Origin: Adiantum capillus-veneris
Lineage: Eukaryota > Streptophyta > Polypodiopsida > Polypodiales > Pteridaceae
Length of the DNA: 62,000 nucleotides
Direction: 5' to 3'
Assembly: GCA_014529385.2 (NCBI GenBank)
Contig: CM043953.1
Span: 81,104,338-81,166,337, forward strand
In this document: positions 53,101 to 61,610 of the stretch, piece after piece
Position numbering within the stretch: the stretch's first letter is position 1
Layout: every line of letters begins with the position of its first letter
The notes under the pieces: model-generated
What the model saw: the letters and a program-made list of their open reading frames with translations, nothing else
Database searches by the model: none
What the model was told of the DNA's origin: nothing
Program-made: the position numbers and the translations under genes

Positions 53101-56100
53101 TTGTCGGCTAATCCATCCAAGGTGGATGGAAAGAGTACTAAGTAGGCATCTTCTCTGTTGAGACCTCGACCCCTGCAGAGGGATACAAATCTTCGAGCAT
53201 GGTTGTCAGCATCCTCTGTGGAGAGACCCTTGAAAGTCGGAAACTTAATATTCACCTTAGCTAGAATGCTTCTGAGTTCCTCCATGGCCGTTTGCGCAAC
53301 AGCTTGGTGCAATGGAGCTTGCTGTAACACAGGGGATGAGAAGTTTATTGATGGTGGTGCTTGGGGAGGTGTAGAACTGGTTGAGGGAATGCAGGTAGCT
53401 GTAGGGGAAGGTAGGGGTAATGGGGTTGGTGGACTTCTACTTGGCATGAAAGATTGACAATTCCTGTGGTAGTACTTCAGAGGATTGAGTAGTGACTGGA
53501 CCACTTGGCTGGACCTGGACCAGAGAGACTAGAGCAAGACGAGAGACTAGACCAGCAGGTCTAGAACTAAGACTTAGCCGACACAGTCGGACCCAATAGA
53601 GAAAGACAGGTAGAGAGCTGAATCCAGCAGCTCCTCGACTTGACTCTGCTCTCTACACACAGTGAGATCTCTGTTGAGGTCCCACCCGGCGTGCCAAAAA
53701 TGAGAGCACCTGTAGCGGAGATAATGTGTCGTGCCCTCTATAGTGGGTGCTCCTCAGTGCAACGTGCATGATATCTCACTCCACAAAATGCAAACACAGA
53801 AGACAAAGAACAACAGAGCAAGAACAGTACGACTCAGCAGATCATGAATAGCAGGAACATCGACAAACTCAAAGAAACCGATACAGACTTTGGCATGGCA
53901 ACACACTTAGCTCCAGCCCAGATCTCATAGGTACAGTGGGAGTGTCGAGGCTCAACTGTGCATGGATGGTGCAGACGTGTTGTGTACAACTCCAGATGAG
54001 AGACTATAGATAACTAACCACACAAAAGTAGATGATGCGTACCTATGACTGGAACCAACCACTCATATGTACCTCCTAAGAGCCACCAACAACTGGCAGA
54101 TATCCCAATCCAGCTAACCCTATCTCCTAACGGAGGTAGGGTTATCTGGATTGGGATATCTGCCACCAACAGCTAGCTGGATTGGGATATCTGCCACCAA
54201 CAGCTAGCAGATATCCCAATCCAGCTAACCCTATCTCCTAACGGAGGTGGTGGTGAACTGGCCACGGTGTCCACTGGACCACCATCCGTAACACTTGCCA
54301 CATGTCACATCCCAGGCGAGAGTCCGCCCAGTGTGAACTCAAGCCCAACTACAACTAACTGCTTGTCCCATGCCAGTGACACTGTAGCCCTGCTACATCT
54401 AGCGGGAGGTGGGTAAGGTCTAGGGGGAAGGTGGATAGGGTCTAGGGAGGGTAGGTAGGGACGAGGGGAAGAGAGGGTGGTGAGGGCTAGGGAGAAAAAA
54501 AGAGTGAGAGGGGGGTGGGTAGGGCCAAGGGGGTAAATAAAAGCAAAAGTCCGGGTGAAGCTAAGTAGAAGATGCACAAAAGGATGGAGAGGATGTGGAG
54601 CAAGTTGAAGGGGACCTGTGTCCCGTAGTGAAGGTGACCGCTTGTAAAATCATCAGTGCTTGACTTTTCCCTTTCTTCAAAAGGGGTTAATTCGATCTTC
54701 GTTGACAGCAAATTGGATTGTCTGCTCTGCATACGGTTCAGCAGAGCGTGGTGGGTATCAAAGACACTGCAGTTCGCTCCCTTTATTGGATCTCTAGCTA
54801 GCACCGCGGAAGAGTGCATTGTAGGTGAAGAATTTGTCGCGTGCTGAGTTGGCTCATCCATGTTGAAATCAACATCTTTTTGTTGTTACCCACCTTGAAG
54901 AATCTTGTTGAAGGGTAGTACACCTGTCATAAAGAACTTTAGCTGGGTCAAAGATTCCGACACGAATGGGGCTGAAGTTGAGGTGTGTGTGAACTCATGT
55001 AGATCCTGCACACATGTTGCTGGCTCAGGTGGCTCATTGGGCGTAGGTAGGAACTGTGAAAGAGGGTGTATCCTCCGGGAAACATTGAATAGAGACCCCA
55101 TAGCAGAACATAGAAGCAGTAACCTCGGGTGGTGTAGGCTGCTGCTGCTACAGTGTCACTTTCACAGGACACACAGTTAGTACAGTTGGTCTGGTCTGGT
55201 TTACACTCGATGCACTCTCTGGGTTGAGCAATGACATGTGGCAGGGAAGGGATACGGGCGGTGGTCTAGTGGACATCATGGCCAGGTCACCACCACCACT
55301 CAGTTTGGAGATAGACTTAGATGACTGACATTTATGAGCCGTTGGTGGCTCTTCATGGTTAGTTGTGGTGTCATACAGATCATCTTCTTCATATATGGTC
55401 CAGCGTCGTCGTCTAGAGTAGTTAGTCTGTCACAATGACGTGGCAACTGTTAACTATGTCACGAGGACGTGGCAACTGCTAACCTTAGTTGTTGGTTTTT
55501 TTCCAATGATTTTTTTTAATTTTTTTGGGACTCTCTTTTTGAAGTTGCAAATGGTCGAACATTGTATGGCTAATGGGAACGGTAGTTTCACCCGCAGATG
55601 GGAAGTTGGTCGACACTGGAATTCGTATAGTAAGAGGATGTCTAGGCTCAAGATCATGTAGGTCCCCCCGTCGCACTAAGGAAGTTGGTGGATACTAGGA
55701 AGTGAACTCAATAAAGGCACAAAGCCAAGGTGGGGTCACCAAAGGAAAGTACCCGACGCCGGACAAACTCCTCCATAGTGGCGTTAGGTCGGAGACTCTC
55801 TCGGAGTTTTTGCTGGGAAGTTTTGGGAAAAGCCTTCTCCACCCACTTCTTAACCATAAATTCACCAGGTTGCTGAGGAAGCTTGGCCACCAAAGACTTT
55901 GTTCGGGTCATGAGCTCTGCAAAAGTCTCATTTGGCTGGAGCATCAGGTTGGCCAACTCATCCAGGGCCTTCTCCTGGAAGTCCCCTGGTCTGAAATCTT
56001 CACAAAACTATTGTTGTAAAGTGGCCCAAGTCGCAAAGTGGTTCTCTGCAACTGATTGTACCACTTGTCTGCTAAACCATCCAAGGTAGATGGGAAGAGT

Positions 56101-59100
56101 ACTAAGTAGGCATCTTCTCAGTTGAGGCCACGACCTCTACAGAGAGAAACAAACCTCCGGGCATGGTCGTCAGCATCCTCTATGGAGAGACCCTTGAAAG
56201 TCGGAAACTTAATATTCACTTTAGCTAGAACGCTTGTGAGATCCTCCATGGCTGTCTGTGCAGGAGCTTGTTGCACTAGAGCTTGTTGTAACACAGGGGA
56301 TGAGAAGTTTATTGATGGGGGTGATTGGGGAGGTGTAGAACTGGTTGAAGGGGAAGGTGGGGGTAATGGGGCTGGTGGACTTCTGCTTGGCACGAAGGGT
56401 TGACGCTTCCTGTGGTAGTACTTCAAAGGACTTAGTGGTGGGCTTTGTCGCTCTTTTGACTGCCTTGTATGTGTCATGTAGTAACCAAATGCCCACCCAA
56501 GCTTTGAGCACGAAGACCTTTACTTACTGCACACTGGTCCAAACTCCACTAGACCAAGTGAGTGACTAGACTAGGGCGAGTGATTAGACCTCTGGCTAGA
56601 CCTGGATGAGAGAGGACTAGACCCAGCCGGCAGAGGGAAGCTGTACAAGACTAAACAAATCAGAAATCTCAGACAAACACAGATGAGAGCTTAATCTTAA
56701 TTAGCTAGCTCCTTGACCAGTAGGCGTAGCGGAGTGAGACTTGAGTTGAGGTCCCACCAGGCGTGCCAAAAATTAAAGCACCTGTAACGGAGATGATGTG
56801 GCGTGCCCTCTATAGTGGGTGCTCCTCAGTGCAATGTGCATGATATCTCACTCCACAGAATGCAAACACAGAAGACAATGAACAATAGAGCAACAACAGT
56901 ACGACTCAGCAGAACCTGAACATGAAAAGCATGAACATCGACAAACTCAAAGAAACGGATCAGACTCTGGCATGGCAGTACACTCAGCTCGAGCCCAGAT
57001 CTCATAGGTATAGTGGGGGTGTCGAGGCTCAACTGTGTAGGGATGGTGAGACGTGCTGTGTACAACTCAAGATGATAGACTCTAGACGACTGACCACACA
57101 AAAGTAGATGATGATGCATACCCACCATTGGAACCAATCACTCATATGTATCTCCTAAAGAGCCACCAACAACTGGCAGATATCCCAATCCAGCTAAGCC
57201 TATCTCCAAACTGAGGTGGTGGTGATCGGCCACGATGTCCACTGGACCACCATCTGTATCACTTGCCACGTGTCCCTGCCCAGGCGAGAGTCCGTCCAAT
57301 ATGAACTCCAGCCCAACTGTAACTAACTGCATGTCATGTGCCAGTGACATTGTAGCCCTTCTACATAGGCCTATTTATCCGTTCCATGACTATTCTTTGA
57401 AGCTGAACCAGTAATCACAAGTTTCACTTGATGCCATTGTCCAGACAATACTTCACAAAAGCATTGAAGGTGAACTCATCACCCTGGTCTGCACGAACAG
57501 TCAGCAACTTTGCCGAATTTGTCTCCTCTAGTGGGTGCTTATTCTCGAAGATCTTGAAAGTCGTGTCCTTCTGGAGAAAATACACCCAAGTGATTGACTA
57601 TAGTGATCCACCAGTAGCATAAAGTTGAGAGCTTGGCCAAGGGATGAATGTAGCCCCCAGCTAGAACGCTTGGAACACTTGGACAGTCTACATGGAGCAC
57701 CAGCTTGGGGTAGTATATGTGGTTCTTTTTTTTCCTAGTCATCTTTGGACTACTGGGCCGTGATGAGTGGGCAGACTCACTACTGGTCTAAGAGCAGTTG
57801 GAGGGAGAAAGAAGAGTCTAGAGATACTTTAGTTCTTGTATATAGCTAGGGCATGGAAGTTTTAGAACCATGTATGAGTGCGCATATCGTACAAATATGG
57901 CATTCTCCGGATCAAAATGTATGACCATACGATACAACATGCTGTATGATATTAATGGTTCCTTAGGAGTTTTCTAAAAAAGCACACCGTACGTCTAAAT
58001 TGTATGATATAAATTGTAATACATTGTATTTTCCCATACAAAGCTGTACCATACGTTAAGCACAGTGAAATCCTAATCCACAACACTTAAGCGTCATGGG
58101 GTAGTCGATGAAGGTGGAGAGATGGGATCAACAGCTGGGAACCAAGCGCAGGAATCTCGAGGCAGGTGGACGGACGAAAAAAAAGACATGGTCAATGCCC
58201 GCCAGGTGAATCGAACCCACAACCTGCCAGTTGAGAGGCGGATGCTCTAACCACACGGACGTGTAGGTTTTGATGGCATCCAAGGAGAAACATACCCTTA
58301 TATGGCAAACACAAACGCAAAAAAGTAAACTCGGCCAAAAAAAGTAAACTCAAACAACATCCGATGGTGCACACTGTTTTTGAAATTCGAGCCCCACTTG
58401 CGCATCGTGATCCCACGGCTTTGGTTCATTAAAGACCCCGTGGTCTTTAGTGCTGAGGCTGATTCTGAACGAGAAAGAGCTTATTTCTACCGGAGAGTTC
58501 TTGGTGCTCGTCTTGTCATAGGCTCATAGCAGTCTAGCTCACATTGTGCTCACAGTTTACACTCAATACACTGCCGTGCACTATCTAGCCTTTTCACCTT
58601 CTTGTATGCTAGTCACTTAGTCCTTTGTCTCGATCTGAGTGTGCTGCCAGCCAGTTTCTTGGACTTGGGTCCTCGTTGTATGTTGACATCACAGAGGTCA
58701 GATTGCACTTCTTTATGTGCCTTTTGTTGTCTCCATGGTCGTTGTTAATTGTTCCATTCTAATTGAGTTCTCATCTATGTGAGTTCACGTCACTGTGTGA
58801 GACTTACAGCATACTGCTCTGAGGGTACCCATATCTCGCAATGAGCACTTGGTTAAATTTTTCTGCTGCTGCAGGTCATATTGCAGCTCACGCTCAATTG
58901 TCAGCTAGTTACAGTTGTGAAAATTATTATTTATGCCTACCATTTCTTACTGCATGATTATAAGAACTATTTTGTTCATGTTACAGTTGTGAAAATGATC
59001 ATGTATGCCTCAAAACTGAATTATCATTTCTTATGGCACGGTTGGAACTGTTTTATTCATCTTCCAGCACTGATTTTGCATCCCGCTATCCATCAGGTCC

Positions 59101-59626
59101 TATTTCCAGAATCAGATTTGGAGGATTTACACGTTACTTTTGTTGTAGGGTGTGGTGCACACAGTAGGGGGTTACATGGTGTTTTCTGCTGTTACTTTCA
59201 AATATGTCTTTGACCATCAGCCAGGAGACATCTTTTGGTGGGTGAAACATCATAATTTAAATCCATGTTTGTTGATTATTTGCATGGACTAAAATTTTGT
59301 AGAGACAAATTATGACTGCTGTTGTTTTGATGTGCAGGTGTACTGCTGACTGTGGTTGGATTACAGGTCACACATATGTCACGTACGGACCACTATTGAA
59401 TTGCGCAACATGCGTGATTTATGAAGGGGTATCTGAGTATTTGGTATCCGTTGTGTTATGCTAATGGATTGAAGAGATTGCACATACCAATTGTTTGCTT
59501 GTCTGAAAGTAGATACCAGTTTGGCCTGATGCTGGACGGTACTGGCAAATAGTAGATAAGTTCAAAGTAACTACTTTCCATACAGCACCAACTGCAATCC
59601 GAACCTTGGAAGCAAGTGGTGATAAG
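46991..59626 (+). CDS. ACS: Acetyl-CoA synthetase (AMP-forming), central six exons
   Basis: Six exons (46,991-47,162; 47,362-47,444; 47,545-47,646; 59,149-59,237; 59,338-59,428; 59,513-59,626) join into 651 nt, exactly 217 codons with no stop and consistent phases. The product has [15 protein letters not shown], [14 protein letters not shown], the AMP-binding signature [37 protein letters not shown] and WPDAGRYW, all characteristic of plant acetyl-CoA synthetase, which activates acetate to acetyl-CoA through acetyl-AMP, in plants chiefly in plastids. About a third of the usual ~650-750 residues is here. N-terminal and C-terminal exons lie outside or are not recognised. Splice sites are GT-AG except intron 3 (GC-AG). 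Conservation suggests a live gene. Confidence 0.9.
47362..47444 (+). CDS. ACS: Acetyl-CoA synthetase exon b
   Basis: The acceptor is CTTGCAG and the donor is CAG/GTGATC. With the carried G it encodes [16 protein letters not shown] and GGRDLWWQ. Intron before it 199 bp, after it 100 bp. Confidence 0.9.
47545..47646 (+). CDS. ACS: Acetyl-CoA synthetase exon c (AMP-binding motif)
   Basis: The acceptor is GCTTTCAG. It encodes [20 protein letters not shown] and [14 protein letters not shown], the phosphate-binding loop of the ANL superfamily. It ends after AAG at 47,646, in phase with exon d. Confidence 0.92.
47647..47652 (+). promoter_or_regulatory. GC-type 5' splice donor of the 11.5-kb intron
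   Basis: The exon-intron junction reads AAAG/GCAATA. GC replaces GT, with the AAG/GCAA context of the minor GC-AG class of U2 introns. The next exon (59,149) starts exactly at the following residue of the protein family, which fixes this junction. No GT lies at a position that keeps the frame. Confidence 0.8.
47653..49611. other. Intron 3, first part: LTR-like relics, no gene
   Basis: There is no host coding region. It includes two tandem copies of a 205-bp unit (48,032 onward). An LTR-like stretch resembling the copia U3 at 17.4 kb follows (shared CCCAAAAGC and GCCATGTCAGCAT segments), with a possible end CTCCCAACA at 48,715. Then comes A-rich and unrecognised sequence to 49,611. Confidence 0.5.
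48032..48400. repeat. 205-bp tandem repeat, about 1.8 copies
   Basis: Units begin CTCTTAGAACT at 48,032 and 48,237 and agree closely; the first has an extra segment after CAGCACTGAAG. Each contains GGCTGGCACCACGTGCC, similar to the end of the short LTR at 14,006-14,036 read on the other strand. Confidence 0.8.
49612..50212. repeat. G-rich minisatellite of T3
   Basis: About 600 bp of GGTAGGGGCGAGGG-like units on the plus strand, at the 3' end of T3 (element on minus strand). Equivalent to the arrays of T1, T4 and T5. Confidence 0.92.
50213..51283 (-). pseudogene. T3 protease core end and Ser/Pro-rich tail
   Basis: Minus frames 51,283-51,080 ([19 protein letters not shown]), 51,058-50,822 ([16 protein letters not shown]) and 50,809 onward ([19 protein letters not shown] and [15 protein letters not shown]) are collinear with T5 30,240-31,100. 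Frame breaks near 51,075 and 50,815 separate them. The tail has no known domain. Confidence 0.78.
51314..51910 (-). pseudogene. T3 gag-protease linker and retropepsin active site
   Basis: A 198-residue minus frame with [19 protein letters not shown], a duplicated DEAFLEAD segment (24-bp repeat), [20 protein letters not shown] and finally [15 protein letters not shown], the DGGS active site. A shift near 51,300 cuts it from the rest of the protease. Confidence 0.82.
52136..53504 (-). pseudogene. T3 gag
   Basis: Minus frame 53,504-53,037 has a Pro/Ser-rich start then [37 protein letters not shown] and [20 protein letters not shown], a retrotransposon gag core. Further parts lie in 52,902-52,666, and a knuckle [14 protein letters not shown] in about 52,440-52,490 in a different frame from 52,498-52,136. 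Several indels break it. Confidence 0.85.
53711..54397 (-). repeat. T-family LTR shared by T3 and T4, with palindromic expansion
   Basis: A minus-oriented LTR of 687 bp, starting TGTAGCGGAG and ending CTGCTACA. It has T3 leader on its left and T4 minisatellite on its right, so it is the 5' LTR of T3 and the 3' LTR of T4. About 100 bp longer than its relatives because of inverted duplications at 54,095-54,240. Confidence 0.85.
54095..54245. repeat. Alternating inverted repeats in the shared LTR
   Basis: GGCAGATATCCCAATCCAG at 54,095 is followed after about 16 bp and a 4-base loop (TAAC) by its near-complement ending at 54,164 (CTGGATTGGGATATCTGCC). A further sense and antisense copy follow to about 54,240. 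The LTR at 56,783 has this segment once (about 57,175). Confidence 0.9.
54402..54540. repeat. Short minisatellite of T4 adjoining the LTR
   Basis: About 140 bp of GGTGGGTAAGGTCTAGGGGGA-like units that differ slightly from the GGGGCGAGG arrays. It directly abuts the LTR, showing that the array occupies the 3' UTR of the family. Confidence 0.8.
55143..55435 (+). repeat. Partial T-family LTR, opposite orientation
   Basis: Begins GCTACAGTGTCACTTTCACA, the inverse of the start seen at 20,168, and follows the LTR to about 55,435. It is opposite in direction to T4 around it. Confidence 0.7.
55700..56511 (-). pseudogene. T4 gag
   Basis: Minus frames contain [19 protein letters not shown] and [17 protein letters not shown] (56,477-56,118), and [20 protein letters not shown] with [16 protein letters not shown] (55,956-55,708), collinear with T3 gag. 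Stops near 56,118 and frame changes break it. The knuckle is not seen. Confidence 0.8.
56783..57365 (-). repeat. T4 5' LTR
   Basis: A minus-oriented 583-bp T LTR from TGTAACGGAG to CTTCTACA, without the palindromic expansion. Confidence 0.85.
57380..57780 (-). pseudogene. Ty1/copia integrase core fragment
   Basis: The minus strand encodes a core integrase: [11 protein letters not shown]-like segment (usual YFLLLVDDYS), [13 protein letters not shown], and after a shift [17 protein letters not shown] (VRSDQGGEF in relatives, with a catalytic aspartate) and YCLDNGIK. It is truncated on both sides. Confidence 0.75.
57781..58195. other. AT-rich intron sequence, no gene
   Basis: Several scattered TGTATGATAT/ACATTGTAT-type segments occur near 57,900-58,060, some in inverted orientation, which could be a decayed short element. 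A run of eight A (58,177-58,184) serves as terminator for the minus-strand tRNA-like unit. Confidence 0.4.
58196..58262 (-). tRNA. tRNA-like pol III unit, probable pseudogene or SINE head
   Basis: The minus strand reads an acceptor-like GTCCGTG, D-arm TGGTTAGAGCA, an anticodon arm with an eight-base loop TCTCAACT, the B box GGTTCGATTC in a T-arm, and an acceptor 3' half GGCGGGC that pairs with the 5' half apart from the last base. Twelve bases later there are eight T, a pol III terminator. It is about 65 nt, shorter than a normal tRNA because the D-arm is shortened, and the anticodon stem has a C-A mismatch. The anticodon cannot be assigned (CTC by position). Confidence 0.5.
58263..59148. other. 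Last part of ACS intron 3, no gene recognised
   Basis: No coding match. It includes two imperfect tandem copies of a roughly 77-bp segment starting GTTACAGTTGTGAAAAT (about 58,908 and 58,979). The intron ends in ACGTTACTTTTGTTGTAG, a good 3' splice site. Confidence 0.5.
59149..59237 (+). CDS. ACS: Acetyl-CoA synthetase exon d
   Basis: Encodes [19 protein letters not shown] and [10 protein letters not shown] plus two bases; the donor is TTTTG/GTGGGT. It continues the family sequence directly after [10 protein letters not shown] of exon c, 11.5 kb upstream. Confidence 0.9.
59338..59428 (+). CDS. ACS: Acetyl-CoA synthetase exon e
   Basis: The acceptor is GTGCAG. With the carried TG it gives W then [30 protein letters not shown], the highly conserved acetyl-CoA synthetase core. 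The donor is GGG/GTATCT. Confidence 0.92.
59513..59626 (+). CDS. ACS: Acetyl-CoA synthetase exon f
   Basis: The acceptor is AAAGTAG. It encodes [18 protein letters not shown] and [19 protein letters not shown]; the donor is AAG/GTATGA. The following exon (family sequence LRVLGSVGEP) is not found in the remaining 2.4 kb. Confidence 0.9.
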
Positions 59627-60278
59627 GTATGATTCAATTTTTCAATCTCAACTTCCAATGACTATTTATATAATTAACTTAAAGCTCATCATATTTCTGG
59701 ACCATCTTAGTTACTTGTGAGTGAGAGGGTGTGCATGCAACTTTGTTTCTACTATGTCATTATGCACAGACTACAATGTCCGCTTTTGTCATGCACTTAA
59801 TCTTTATAGATGTGGTATGGTTGAAAACCATGTACTATCAACATCTTTGAAAGGCCGATACGACCCATGAGATCAAAAGTTACAAACGATCTATAAATGA
59901 TACAACAGTGTTGAACAAAAATGATGAACATAGTGTAAATATAACACATAACCTAAAAAAATATAAGATGTGTAGTATGGTTGAATGAAAGAAAGAAGTA
60001 TCATTGTGATAGGCGCATACGGTGTTGATATAGATTAATGGCATTTATAATAACATATTATCTTAATTACACCAATTTAACAAGAAGCACCAAGGTAGAG
60101 ACTTTGCGCACCATTGGATTAGCATTGAAGTTTGTGTACAAAAGAGTGCATAGATAAGCTTGTAAATATCGTGTGTGGCATAAGGAGGTGCATCCACCTA
60201 CATGGTGTATGTGGAGTGCATTTAGAGTTCTAGGACAAGTGTGCAGTCCTATTGGCAATGTACTACACATGTCTATGA
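59627..60278. other. Next ACS intron, AT-rich, no gene
   Basis: AT-rich sequence with no exon or element I recognise. The intron must extend past the L1 fragment and probably past the window end. Confidence 0.45.
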
Positions 60279-60390
60279 CCATACATGCTATGGATGATGG
60301 GCAAGCATTTACATGATTACGGAAGAAACTATTCCCACAGATGGAGTAATGTAGGCTCTCATCCCTACGCCCCTCCCCATGAGAGTCTGA
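60279..60390. repeat. Direct repeat, copy 1
   Basis: About 110 bp (GCTATGGATGATG, TTACATGATTACGG, CGATGGAG-like) similar to 61,398-61,505, on either side of the L1-type fragment. Confidence 0.6.
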
Positions 60391-60399
60391 ATGTGACAC

Positions 60400-61310
60400 C
60401 TGAATACGTCCGTGGCATTCGAGTGGAGGATGTGGTGGATGCAACTGGTTTCACTTTCGAGTTTCCATTTGCCACTCGTCGCTTTGGATTGGGCATGCAC
60501 TATCGCCAATTTTGGAGAGAATTACAGCAAATGTTGACAAGTTTCTTACCAGTTTCACCTTTGGCTGATGGTGATCGCATGTCTGATTGGAAGCTTGGGG
60601 AAATGCCATTTCAAGATATTTCTGCTGGCCGGGCGTATGCTTTTCTTCTGCCTCGTCCATGGATTGTTGATCATTGCAACGCTATTTGGTGGCGTAGGAT
60701 TATATCTGCAACATGGGAAAGTCGTTTGCCGTTGAAAGAGCGTTTGTTTCTTTGGCGGTGTTTGCTTGGTGTGCTCCCAGTGGGTACCTTTCTTCAGAGG
60801 CGCCGCATCCGCTCTTCATCATGTGTCCGTTGCTTGTCTGTCGAGGAGGATGTTTGTCACCTCTTGTGGGATTGCTGTGTCACGCGAGAATTCCTTCGTC
60901 GGGTTTTTGCGTGTATGCGGCTACGTTTTCCCACGACGGTCTTCCATAAGCGGTTTTGGATTTTTGGTATCTTCTCGTCGGCGTTGCAGTGCTTTGCAGC
61001 CTTCTTCATGTGGGTCAGGTTTTGGGCATACTGGAGCCTGTGGCGACAGCGTAATGGCTATATGTTCCATGGCATTCATACGGATCCACTACCTTTCTTC
61101 AAGATTTCCCTTCGGCAGTCTTTGCGGTTTGCCTTGGAAGTTGGGGATATCACGTCAGAGATACATCAACTTTCTTATGAATGCTTTTAGATATTTTGCA
61201 CAGCCGAACACCGTTGTGTTCCTTTCCTCGTACATCTTTTTGGTGGGTTTTCCTCTCTTTGAGGTTTCCCACAGTTAGTTAAATCAAATTGATTTACAAA
61301 AAAAAAATAT
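60400..61310 (+). mobile_element. L1-type LINE 3' fragment with zf-RVT domain and A-rich tail
   Basis: An open frame to 61,190 encodes ISAGRAYAFLLPRPW and then WWRRIISATWESRLPLKERLF, LWRCLLGVLPVGTFLQRR, CVRCLSVEEDVCHLLWDC, a zf-RVT domain (CX2CX7HX3C) that ends L1-type ORF2 in plants. A 3' UTR of about 100 bp and an A run (61,299-61,307) follow, as expected for L1 retrotransposition. It lies in the sense direction within the presumed ACS intron. The frame is intact, so the insertion may be recent. Confidence 0.8.
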
Positions 61311-61319
61311 AAAAATCAG

Positions 61320-61610
61320 TGGCCTACCCTACATGGTCTCCTAGTATCTTGTTAGGTGTCATATTAAATCCCTCCCCTTGAAGACTACACTGTGCATGCT
61401 ATAGATGATGTGCATTAGTTTACATGATAAAGTAGGAGAGTAATTCCCATCGATGGAGCAATGTAGGTTCTCTTCCCTACAATCCTCCCCTAGAGAGTCT
61501 CTGATTATCGCCTTAAACGATTGTGGCTTCGTTGCCTCCCCTACAGGATCGCATGGTCTCTTGTGAGGTGTCTGATTAACTCCCTCCCCTTGGAGACTAT
61601 ACCAGCAAAG
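61320..61610. repeat. Diverged tandem repeat of about 215 bp
   Basis: CCTACCCTACATGGTCTCC at about 61,324 recurs as CCTCCCCTACAG...ATGGTCTC at about 61,536, each followed by GGTGTC-ATTAA-TCCCTCCCCTTG-AGACTA. The piece 61,398-61,505 lies inside this unit and matches 60,279-60,390. Confidence 0.6.

Larger units (their letters stand above)
49612..53710 (-). mobile_element. T3: T-family gag-protease element inside the ACS intron
   Basis: Reading on the minus strand from the LTR at 53,711: leader with GGCACGCCGGGTGGGAC near 53,680, gag, knuckle, linker, protease, Ser/Pro-rich tail, minisatellite. No RT, RNase H or integrase is seen in 4.1 kb. No 3' LTR is seen beyond 49,612. Layout matches T5. 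Confidence 0.85.
54398..56782 (-). mobile_element. T4: T-family element between two LTRs, rearranged
   Basis: Internal region on the minus strand: leader near 56,760, gag (56,511-55,700), then a plus-oriented partial T LTR (55,143-55,435) in place of the protease, then the Ser/Pro tail (55,101-54,550), a short minisatellite (54,402-54,540) and the LTR at 54,397. The protease active site is absent. Confidence 0.75.

Noticed and set aside
58196-58262. Functional tRNA gene
   Set aside because: Short D-arm, eight-base anticodon loop and a mismatched anticodon stem make a working tRNA unlikely; kept as tRNA-like.
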